DNA of 12,217 nucleotides, taken from Bacillota bacterium (GTDB taxonomy: Bacteria > Bacillota_A > Clostridia > Lachnospirales > Lachnospiraceae). The stretch spans positions 1-12,217 of the forward strand of contig JAEZSL010000326.1 in assembly GCA_023443925.1 (NCBI GenBank). Direction: 5' to 3'. Position numbers and translations under genes: made by a program. The notes below the pieces were generated by a model. That model was not told the origin of the DNA, ran no database searches, and saw only the letters and a list, made by a program, of their open reading frames with translations. This document shows, piece by piece, positions 6,792 to 12,217 of this stretch; position 1 is the stretch's first letter; each line of letters starts with the position of its first letter.

Positions 6792-7154
6792 ATGAAGTTT
6801 AACTGGTGCACCCTTCAGGTAAAAGACCTGGAAGAATCTATAAAATTTTATCAGGAAGTTGTGGGTCTTACCATAGACCGCAGATTTCAGGCGGGTCCTG
6901 ACACAGAAATCGCATTTTTGGGCGACGGAGAAACAAAAGTAGAATTAATTTGTAATAAAGGCACAGAATCCGTTGCAATCGGAAGCGATATATCTCTTGG
7001 CTTCCAGGCAGACTCTCTGGATAAAATTATGGAACTTCTTAAAGAAAAGAATATTCCGGTGCATGGCGGTCCCTTCCAGCCCAATCCCCATATCCGTTTT
7101 ATCTATGTGCTGGATCCCAACGGTTTAAAAATCCAGTTTTCAGAGGATCTGTAA
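6792..7154 (+). CDS. VOC superfamily (glyoxalase/bleomycin-resistance fold) protein
   Basis: A 120-residue single-domain protein, the usual length for stand-alone VOC proteins that dimerise to form two metal sites. The first half begins WCTLQVKDLEESIKFYQEVVGL and the second ends IYVLDPNGLKIQFSE, both family hallmarks. The expected metal ligands are only partly conserved: Gln9 in the first position (often His), Glu51, no His in the third position (SLGFQAD, about 68-74), and Gln115 where most have Glu. It may therefore bind another metal or act as a binding or resistance protein rather than glyoxalase I. AAAGGA and AGGTG precede the ATG. It is the only plus-strand gene and is followed by a long hairpin. 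The substrate is unknown. Confidence 0.85.
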   Translation: MKFNWCTLQVKDLEESIKFYQEVVGLTIDRRFQAGPDTEIAFLGDGETKVELICNKGTESVAIGSDISLGFQADSLDKIMELLKEKNIPVHGGPFQPNPHIRFIYVLDPNGLKIQFSEDL

Positions 7155-7207
7155 GAAAAAATCTGACATATTTTATATTTCAAGGGATTTAAGAGAATTT
7201 TCTAAGC

Positions 7208-7286
7208 AAAACAGGTTAAAACAACGAAGTAACCGCTTACTGCCAATAGTAAAGTAAGCGGTCACTTCGTTGTTTTAACCTGTTTT
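7208..7286. repeat. Long hairpin with 34-bp stem, probable bidirectional terminator
   Basis: Arms 7208-7241 and 7253-7286 are complementary over 34 bases with a single A-C mismatch, around an 11-base loop. Each strand leaves the stem with TTTT (CCTGTTTT), so the hairpin could end both the VOC gene from the left and the radical SAM gene from the right. The stem is much longer than most intrinsic terminators, so a small non-coding mobile repeat is also possible. I see no obvious target duplication at its ends. Confidence 0.85.
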
Positions 7287-7475
7287 CATTGTTATTAATA
7301 ACATCCCTGTATTGGATTAATTCAAAACTTTGCTCCGGAGCTTAATTCTTTATCCATGCGTTCAAGTTTCACTAAAACATTTACACTCCGGAGACATTTG
7401 TGTTTCACCGCATATGAAAGGATATCCGAATCCTGCTTCTAGCAGTTATTAAATCAGACTAAGCGCAATCCCCAT
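7287..7475. other. Intergenic region between long hairpin and radical SAM gene
   Basis: No convincing gene was found. The palindrome CTCCGGAG occurs twice, at 7333-7340 (within the ten-base palindrome GCTCCGGAGC) and at 7386-7393. A small hairpin CTGCT-AGA-AGCAG lies at 7433-7445. A minus-strand frame of 38 codons without an ATG near its beginning ends in this region; it could be a gene remnant, but there is no family match. Confidence 0.4.
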
Positions 7476-8366
7476 TTATAAAAAATTGAATAATGAGATT
7501 TGCTTATATTCATAGCTGGATTTATAGGCAGTTATAATATCTTTCATTTTATATAAAATGCGGTTCTTTTCACATTCTTGGGCAAACAGCCGGTACAAGT
7601 CACCGGCATGGGGACTGCTGCATTGATACCGGTCACCAAACTGTTTTATATACTGCTCTTTTATCCCTGGAAAAAGCTGGTCTAATTTATCATAATAATA
7701 TTCCCGCTGGTTATTCCTTAAGGTTACACCAAAAGCGGGGTATATAAACCTGGCACCATTTGCTTTCGCCAGCTGAACCAGATTCCGTACATTATCCGCA
7801 GTATCGCTGATAAAGGGAAGTACCGGCATAAATAAGATCCCGGCGAAAATACCTGCTTCTGAAAGTAACCGTATGGCTTTAAATCTCTGGGTAGAAGAGG
7901 CCGTGTTCGGTTCGATCTTTCCTGCAATAGTATCATCAGTATTGGTAATGGTTATCTTACAGATTACCGGGGAATTTTCTTTCATTACTCTTAATATATC
8001 GATATCTCTGGTAATTAAATTACTTTTTGTGGCAATAGCAGCCCCAAAGCCAAAGGCCTCCATTAATTCCAGGGCATGTCTGGTTAAACACTGTTCCTTT
8101 TCGAAGGGATTATAAGGATCACTCATAGCACCCGTGCCGATAACACCGGTTTTTACTTTCCGTCTTAACTCATCTCTGATAATTGCCAGGGCATTTTCTT
8201 TTGCTCTCACTTTATCAAAGTTCTCCACCCGGTAGCAATCACTTCGGCTGTCACAGTAAATACAGCCATGACAGCAGCCTTTATATATATTCATATTGTA
8301 ATCCGTACCAAACCATGAAGTATCCTTTGTTTTGGTAACGATGGTCCTGGCAGGAATAAACTCCAT
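7476..8366 (-). CDS. SPL-family radical SAM protein
   Basis: A 296-residue cytoplasmic protein. The radical SAM cluster motif C-x3-C-x2-C is at Cys31, Cys35 and Cys38 (KGCCHGCIYCD) and would hold a 4Fe-4S cluster that cleaves S-adenosylmethionine. GTGAMSDPYNPFEKE (about 77-91), ATKSN (about 111-115) and LFMPVLPFISDT (about 178-189) match the spore-photoproduct-lyase-like radical SAM group. It is shorter than true SplB (about 340 residues) and I do not see evidence that it repairs spore photoproduct. Most relatives of this kind have no known substrate. AAGGAGG lies seven bases before the ATG. It starts 69 bases after the WYL regulator stop with no terminator visible between them, so the two may be cotranscribed. 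Confidence 0.9.
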   Translation of the reverse strand: MEFIPARTIVTKTKDTSWFGTDYNMNIYKGCCHGCIYCDSRSDCYRVENFDKVRAKENALAIIRDELRRKVKTGVIGTGAMSDPYNPFEKEQCLTRHALELMEAFGFGAAIATKSNLITRDIDILRVMKENSPVICKITITNTDDTIAGKIEPNTASSTQRFKAIRLLSEAGIFAGILFMPVLPFISDTADNVRNLVQLAKANGARFIYPAFGVTLRNNQREYYYDKLDQLFPGIKEQYIKQFGDRYQCSSPHAGDLYRLFAQECEKNRILYKMKDIITAYKSSYEYKQISLFNFL

Positions 8367-8435
8367 AAAAAATCCTCCTTATTAATCCCGCATCCAAGGT
8401 TCTTAATCTATGTCATTCCGTACACAATCTGTTTA

Positions 8436-9335
8436 TCACTTGTACTTTTCCAAAGCACTTTGCAGCCTGTCCTTTATAATTTTTCTAATATGTTCCGGCT
8501 CCAGGACTTCCCCATAACTGCCAAAGGACATGATATAACCGTATACCCATTCATCTTCCGGATACGAAAAAGTAACCAGAAAACTGCCGTCCTTCTTTTT
8601 CTCCACCTGATGCTCCATAAACTCATCATACACCCGATATGCCTGGGTACCTGAGATTTCCATCTTTATCTCCACCGTATTGATTTGAGGCAGATCATAC
8701 TGAATTGTCTGCGTTTTTATATCCATGTTCCGGTTAAAGGTCTCATCCGTCAGCTTCAGATCCTTAATCCGGTTAAGTTTAAAGATCCTTACATCGGATT
8801 TCCTGCGGCAATAGGCTTTTAAATACCAGGTCTTATCCTTAAACCACAATTGGAGGGGTTCAACGCAACGTGTGGTTTTCTCACCATAACTGCTGTAGTA
8901 GTCAAATTCCAGGACTTTTTTCTGCAATATGGCAGTCTTAATCAAATTAAACTTTTCTTTCTGGCTAAAACTCCAGTCGGAAAAATCCACTTCGATCCAG
9001 TTATTTTGCTCCGTACCAAAGAGGTTGCTCATCTTGGAAAGTACATGGGTGAGATCCGGATAACTGGTTGCATTCAGACCCTGGAGGGCAGATATGATTT
9101 CCTCCTGCTCCTGTTTTGAGAGAACGGACTTATTCAGCACGAAATTATCCAGCAGCCCGATTCCCCCGCCCTTTCCTTTACTGGTATATATGGGTATACC
9201 GGACTGGCAGAGTATGTCAATATCACGGTATATGGTACGGACGGAAACTTCAAAATGCTCCGCCAATTCTTTTGCGGTTATATAATTTCTGTTTAAAAGT
9301 ATATACACGATTTCAAATAATCGGTTCACCTGCAT
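8436..9335 (-). CDS. YafY-type transcriptional regulator with HTH and WYL domains
   Basis: A 299-residue regulator. An HTH_11 domain lies at the N-terminus (about 4-55; ITAKELAEHFEVSVRTIYRDIDIL). A WYL domain (about 130-200) contains the name-giving WYL at 170-172 and the arginine-bearing segment RIFKLNRI (183-190). The C-terminal part (about 215-299) fits a WCX extension. WYL domains are thought to bind nucleic-acid or nucleotide-like ligands and switch the HTH; the ligand here is unknown. AGGTG is five bases before the ATG. The promoter at 9356-9384 is covered by a 34-base palindrome, which strongly suggests autoregulation. The downstream radical SAM gene is a likely co-regulated partner. 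Confidence 0.93.
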   Translation of the reverse strand: MQVNRLFEIVYILLNRNYITAKELAEHFEVSVRTIYRDIDILCQSGIPIYTSKGKGGGIGLLDNFVLNKSVLSKQEQEEIISALQGLNATSYPDLTHVLSKMSNLFGTEQNNWIEVDFSDWSFSQKEKFNLIKTAILQKKVLEFDYYSSYGEKTTRCVEPLQLWFKDKTWYLKAYCRRKSDVRIFKLNRIKDLKLTDETFNRNMDIKTQTIQYDLPQINTVEIKMEISGTQAYRVYDEFMEHQVEKKKDGSFLVTFSYPEDEWVYGYIMSFGSYGEVLEPEHIRKIIKDRLQSALEKYK

Positions 9336-9355
9336 ATTATCACCTGTTCTATTCT

Positions 9356-9384
9356 ATCATATTAACATGACATCAGTATGTCAT
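9356..9384 (-). promoter_or_regulatory. Promoter of the WYL regulator gene
   Basis: The minus strand reads ATGACA (9384-9379), a 17-base spacer and TATGAT (9361-9356), each box one base from consensus. Transcription would start near 9349, leaving a short leader of about 14 bases that still includes AGGTG. Nearly the whole promoter lies inside the palindrome at 9359-9392. Confidence 0.7.
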
Positions 9385-9392
9385 ATTAATAT
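9359..9392. promoter_or_regulatory. 34-base palindromic operator, likely bound by the WYL regulator
   Basis: Arms ATATTAACATGACAT (9359-9373) and ATGTCATATTAATAT (9378-9392) are inverted copies with one mismatch, separated by CAGT. The core is TGACAT-N4-ATGTCA. It spans the -35 box, the spacer and part of the -10 box, so a bound dimer would block RNA polymerase. It has no T tract, which argues against a terminator. Confidence 0.72.
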
Positions 9393-9471
9393 CCGTTTCA
9401 TTATTTATTTGCATTTTATTATTTATCGCGTAAAGGTAATCTCATTTCCTATAGAGGATGATGTTCTGACC

Positions 9472-9506
9472 TCCGAAATCCGGTCAGTAAGTCACCGGAT
9501 TCCGGA
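9472..9506 (-). terminator. Hairpin after the phospholipase-like gene, possible terminator
   Basis: TCCG-A-AATCCGGT (9472-9484) pairs with ACCGGATT-C-CGGA (9494-9506), giving 12 pairs and one mismatch around a nine-base loop. It lies eight bases after the gene's stop codon. The minus strand shows no T run after it, while the plus-strand side is AT-rich (TAATTATATTATTT). CTGACC at 9466-9471 can instead pair with GGTCAG at 9482-9487, giving an alternative fold. Confidence 0.45.
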
Positions 9507-9514
9507 TAATTATA

Positions 9515-10249
9515 TTATTTAACCACTAAGTTTTTCTCTTTCAGTTCCTTATACAGGCTAATGATGACCTCATTGACAAACTGGTCAGCCTCTTCCTTAC
9601 TCAGATAAGTGTATTCACGGTCTGTATTTCCATTATGGTTATTATAAAAATCCGAAATATTCCGAATTTGTTTTTCAATGGCCGATTTAGAATAATAATC
9701 AAGATAAATATTTGGAAAAGACCTGATTTTATCAAATATACGAAAAGCTCTGAACTCAGGATTACTCTTTAAAAACATATGGTCCAAATCATACCAGTCT
9801 TTCTTTACCTCCCATATAAAATCTTTATCCTCCTTAAATTCTTTCCAGTATTTTTCCTTTGTGGGGATATGTATCTTTTTCGCCCACATGATATCTGTTA
9901 CCAGATGTATATAATATCCCAGGTAAAAAGATAACTTATCTTTATCGCAATTCATATACTTGTATCTACCAATTGTAATCGTATTCTCTATTCTATTATT
10001 ACTATTTTCATTATTATTGTAAATATAATTCTCAATATATTCTTTGTAAAAACCCCTGCTGTTGATATCCCTTTTCAATCCGGTTTCAGTCCAGTGGGAT
10101 ACCTCAGCCGGTGGTTTGAATGCACTCCAGTCTTCATTTGGTTCTCCGCAGTCAGGTCCGATATTTCCTACAATAAACGGTTCCGGACCGGCGTCCAGAT
10201 AATCCAGTAAACCATCTGCAATTCGAAAATGTACCATCCATGATGCCAT
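9515..10249 (-). CDS. Zinc-dependent phospholipase C-like protein
   Basis: A 244-residue protein whose pattern of His and Asp residues matches the zinc-dependent phospholipase C/S1-P1 nuclease-like fold: MVHFRIAD (His7), GNIGPDCGE (Asp33), VSHW (His52) and the helix motif YYIHLVTDIMW (His115 and Asp119), with His157 possibly completing the site. There is no signal peptide, unlike secreted clostridial phospholipases, so it probably stays in the cytoplasm and may act on something other than membrane lipid. I chose the ATG at 10249 because AGGAGACGTAAAT precedes it. The ATG at 10279 adds ten residues and lacks a site. An Asn-rich stretch (78-86) interrupts the middle. It appears to be transcribed alone, between hairpins on both sides. 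Family assignment is fairly sure; the substrate is unknown. Confidence 0.75.
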   Translation of the reverse strand: MASWMVHFRIADGLLDYLDAGPEPFIVGNIGPDCGEPNEDWSAFKPPAEVSHWTETGLKRDINSRGFYKEYIENYIYNNNENSNNRIENTITIGRYKYMNCDKDKLSFYLGYYIHLVTDIMWAKKIHIPTKEKYWKEFKEDKDFIWEVKKDWYDLDHMFLKSNPEFRAFRIFDKIRSFPNIYLDYYSKSAIEKQIRNISDFYNNHNGNTDREYTYLSKEEADQFVNEVIISLYKELKEKNLVVK

Positions 10250-10487
10250 ATTTACGTCTCCTATTCTGCTTATATACATTAATACACCGGTTTTTTACAA
10301 CCGCTTTAATATGCTGTGCTCAAATAACCCAGGAAGCTCTTAATTTATATAATTATTATAGCAAAGATAAAGAAAATATCCAGCCTCTATCAGCCCGTTA
10401 TATACAGATAGGTTTTTCCCTTTTGCAAATACATAACTGAACTAATTATATTATATGCATCCGCTGTCAATTATGGTCGTAAAATGT
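10250..10487 (-). other. Upstream region of the phospholipase-like gene
   Basis: No gene was seen here. The region holds a candidate promoter at 10355-10382 and a second one further up, where TTGACA is followed after 14 bases by TATAAT, a spacing shorter than usual (near 10450-10475). A small CGGTT...AACCG hairpin lies in the predicted leader near 10287-10303, next to a copy of AACCGCTT at 10299-10306. Confidence 0.45.
10355..10382 (-). promoter_or_regulatory. Candidate promoter of the phospholipase-like gene
   Basis: The minus strand reads TGGATA (10382-10377), a 16-base spacer and a perfect TATAAT (10360-10355). The start would be near 10348, giving a leader of about 98 bases. The -35 box matches four of six consensus positions. 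Confidence 0.5.
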
Positions 10488-10529
10488 AAAAACCGGCTGC
10501 TTTCAATGAAGTTAAGGCAGCCGGTTTTT
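10488..10529. terminator. Bidirectional intrinsic terminator after the TIGR03943 gene
   Basis: AAAAACCGGCTGC (10488-10500) pairs perfectly with GCAGCCGGTTTTT (10517-10529), a 13-base-pair stem with a 16-base loop and T5 at the 3' side on either strand. It lies about 50 bases after the TIGR03943-type gene and should end that operon. Confidence 0.85.
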
Positions 10530-10579
10530 AAAGCTTTAAAGATAAACAGACACTTTAGCAGTTGTCGGGTAACAGATTT

Positions 10580-11500
10580 CTAATAAAAATTATAGTACAC
10601 ATACTCTTCCCTGGGTGCTTTTGCTTTGGTAATAACCGTGTCGGTCAGCATAGGGATTTTATTGCCCTGGTAATCATATTCCTGTATGGTGCCCGTAACG
10701 GTAATCCACTCATTTTCCTTCAGACTTCCGCTTATATCATTTTCACAGACAAGTCCGTATCCTGAGGCATCTGCCGCACAGCAGACCATGATGTATCTGC
10801 CTGCTAAGAAACGGTTTTCCCCGAATTCATCCGAAGGATAAACCTGGGCCAGGAACCGGTATCTTTTACCGGTAAAGTCCGAAAGGTAGTCGTAAGTATC
10901 GTAATACCAGACAGCAAAATTGTCATCATCAATTACGGTAGCACCGTCTATTTCCACCCCTTTATACTTATCGGACATATCATTATATACAATTCCCGAT
11001 TCCTCTCCTGGAAAAATAAGCGTATCGCCGGTTTCGTCCTCTGAACTGCCATATTCCGTATCATAGGGCGAAGTTATAAGGTTATCCGGATTATTGGTGT
11101 AATCAATTATTTCTTCCTCTGTATCCGTAATTGTTTCATCAGAATCCTCCACCGCGGCTGTATTGGTTCCGCCTGATCTGTCTGCCGATACCATTCCTTT
11201 TGCAATCGCCATATCTCCTTTTCCAATCCCGTCCGCCGGAAATAGAATTGCAATGCAGACAGGAACGGCAAATAAAAAATACGGCCTTAAATTCACATTA
11301 TGCCGGGCTGTTTTTAATTCCGTTAGAAGGCGGATAATAAACAGTAACAGTACCGCTATGGAGATCCAGATACCCAGGTGGTATCTGGGATGGATATAAT
11401 TGTTTACTTTACCGGTAACCATACCGGCTGCCAGTAATACCGCAATTCCGGCCAGTATAATAATCTGGACAATTACTTCTATATTCCTATTTCTTCTCAT
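10580..11500 (-). CDS. TIGR03943/DUF1980 family membrane protein, permease partner
   Basis: A 306-residue protein with hydrophobic helices at about 7-27, 42-60 and 72-88. An acidic, Thr/Ser-rich linker (about 118-170) follows, then a C-terminal domain with the family segment GRYIMVCCAADASGYGLVCE (234-253), in which Cys240-Cys241 and Cys252 could bind a metal. TIGR03943 proteins (B. subtilis YcgQ type) are normally encoded beside a DUF318/ArsP_1 permease, and exactly such a gene ends 43 bases upstream. I chose the ATG at 11500, preceded by GGGAGG with a short four-base spacer. The alternative at 11524 is a GTG without a site. The pair is thought to form a transport unit; the substrate is unknown and a metal or oxyanion is only a guess. 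Confidence 0.85.
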   Translation of the reverse strand: MRRNRNIEVIVQIIILAGIAVLLAAGMVTGKVNNYIHPRYHLGIWISIAVLLLFIIRLLTELKTARHNVNLRPYFLFAVPVCIAILFPADGIGKGDMAIAKGMVSADRSGGTNTAAVEDSDETITDTEEEIIDYTNNPDNLITSPYDTEYGSSEDETGDTLIFPGEESGIVYNDMSDKYKGVEIDGATVIDDDNFAVWYYDTYDYLSDFTGKRYRFLAQVYPSDEFGENRFLAGRYIMVCCAADASGYGLVCENDISGSLKENEWITVTGTIQEYDYQGNKIPMLTDTVITKAKAPREEYVYYNFY

Positions 11501-11543
11501 ACTACCTCCCACTTTATGATTCACACTAACATTGTCTGGTTAC

Positions 11544-12217
11544 CTACAGATAATATCCGGTAATACCAAATACAAACAAAGCTGCTGCTATAACAAGCGC
11601 TGCCAGTTTAATCAGGAAACTTTTCTTCAATACTTCCGACAGCATAATAAGGTTCTTAAAGTCCAGCATAGGGCCAAGTACAATAAAAGACATAACCGGC
11701 AGCAAGGCAAAATTTCCAATAAAACTTCTTCCGATAAAGGCATTGGAAGTGGAGCAGGTAGACATAAAGATTGCTCCTGCAATCATAATGAGCATTTGTA
11801 TGCCAATACTTCCTCCGATATAATTTTGAAACCCCCGGGGCAGAATTTCCTGAAACAGGGAAGAAACCAAAGCACCGATAATCACATACTTCGTCACCCG
11901 GAAAAATTCAATTTTGGCTAAGTCAAATACTGCTGTTATTTTGCCTGGGGTACCCGGCTGCTGTAAGGTAAGCAGGCTTGAACCGACGGTTACGGTATTG
12001 CTGCTTTTAATTACATCTGCTGTTTCAATTTTAACTGCTTTTAGAATGACTCCGGTTAAAATACCGATTGCCGCTCCCGCTAATATCCGAATGACCGCCA
12101 GCCATGGTTTATCCGGAAATGCATATAATACGGACAGGATAACAATAGGGTTGACGGCAGCCGAAGTCAGCCAGAAAGTCATGGTCTGGGGCAGCGGAGT
12201 ACCCTTCTTTAACAAAC
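11544..12217 (-). CDS. Permease of the DUF318/ArsP_1 family, N-terminus outside the window
   Basis: The open frame runs off the right edge; the visible part has about 224 residues, ending at a TAG at 11544. A TTG at 12215 could be read as a start, but the sequence LLKKGTPLPQTMTFWLTSAAVNP is a segment that lies well inside family members of about 300 residues or more, so roughly 100 residues are missing. Several membrane helices are visible, as is the segment MSTCSTSNAFIGRSF, which corresponds to the conserved second-half motif near the transport path of these permeases. The family includes the arsenical permease ArsP and B. subtilis YcgR/YraQ-like proteins. It is followed by its common partner, the TIGR03943 protein, and lies in the same operon. 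The transported substrate is not determined. Confidence 0.85.
   Translation of the reverse strand, partial: LLKKGTPLPQTMTFWLTSAAVNPIVILSVLYAFPDKPWLAVIRILAGAAIGILTGVILKAVKIETADVIKSSNTVTVGSSLLTLQQPGTPGKITAVFDLAKIEFFRVTKYVIIGALVSSLFQEILPRGFQNYIGGSIGIQMLIMIAGAIFMSTCSTSNAFIGRSFIGNFALLPVMSFIVLGPMLDFKNLIMLSEVLKKSFLIKLAALVIAAALFVFGITGYYL

Noticed and set aside
7333..7393. Two CTCCGGAG palindromes as a regulator site pair
   Set aside because: Only eight bases each, 53 bases apart, and not located at a recognisable promoter; chance is likely enough.
7330..7445. Minus-strand 38-codon frame (ending LERMDKELSSGAKF) as a small gene
   Set aside because: No ATG near the beginning, no ribosome binding site, and no family I recognise.
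8410..8416. ATGTCAT as a second WYL-operator half-site before the radical SAM gene
   Set aside because: Only a seven-base match without an inverted partner, so it cannot be told from chance.
11532..11921. 129-codon plus-strand frame opposite the permease
   Set aside because: Basic, Asn/Gln/His-rich translation typical of an antisense shadow; the minus-strand permease is clear.

Overview
The window looks like chromosomal DNA of a low-GC, spore-forming-lineage Firmicute, most likely a Lachnospiraceae-type Clostridium relative. The basis is the AT-rich base composition, strong AGGAGG-type ribosome binding sites, consensus TTGACA/TATGAT promoters, and the gene families present (BcrA-type ABC transporter, spore-photoproduct-lyase-like radical SAM protein, WYL regulator, TIGR03943/permease pair). 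The genus is an inference. All genes but one read on the minus strand, so the text below follows transcription from right to left.

Right end (10580-12217): a permease of the DUF318/ArsP_1 type, cut by the window edge, followed 43 bases later by its usual partner, a TIGR03943/DUF1980 membrane protein, and a bidirectional terminator hairpin. Next comes a stand-alone zinc-dependent-phospholipase-C-like protein (9515-10249). After it lie a WYL-domain regulator (8436-9335), whose promoter is buried in a 34-base near-perfect palindrome, and an SPL-type radical SAM protein (7476-8366).

Middle (6792-7475): the only plus-strand gene, a small VOC/glyoxalase-fold protein, converges on the radical SAM gene. 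Between them is a hairpin with a 34-base-pair stem.

Left half: a three-gene operon with overlapping or touching genes encodes a GT2 glycosyltransferase fused to a GtrA-like membrane domain, a membrane-anchored phosphodiester-glycosidase-domain protein, and a 70-residue two-helix membrane protein (6490 down to 4152). It runs into a tandem array of 24-25 base purine-rich repeats. This array lies directly upstream of a consensus promoter for an OmpR-type response regulator and a short histidine kinase (3903 down to 2261), which end at a clear terminator. A BcrA-type ATPase and its permease follow (1883 down to 271). The arrangement of kinase, regulator and BcrA-type exporter is typical of sensing and resistance systems for cell-envelope antibiotics or antimicrobial peptides. 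The glycan-modification operon beside it suggests an envelope theme, but the link between the two is inferred.

At the far left, a consensus minus-strand promoter (110-138) points at a gene of which only about 20 codons lie in the window. I found no RNA genes, CRISPR arrays, insertion sequences or phage genes. I do not see clear proof of an undescribed system; the best leads are the repeat array, the palindromic WYL operator and the long hairpin.
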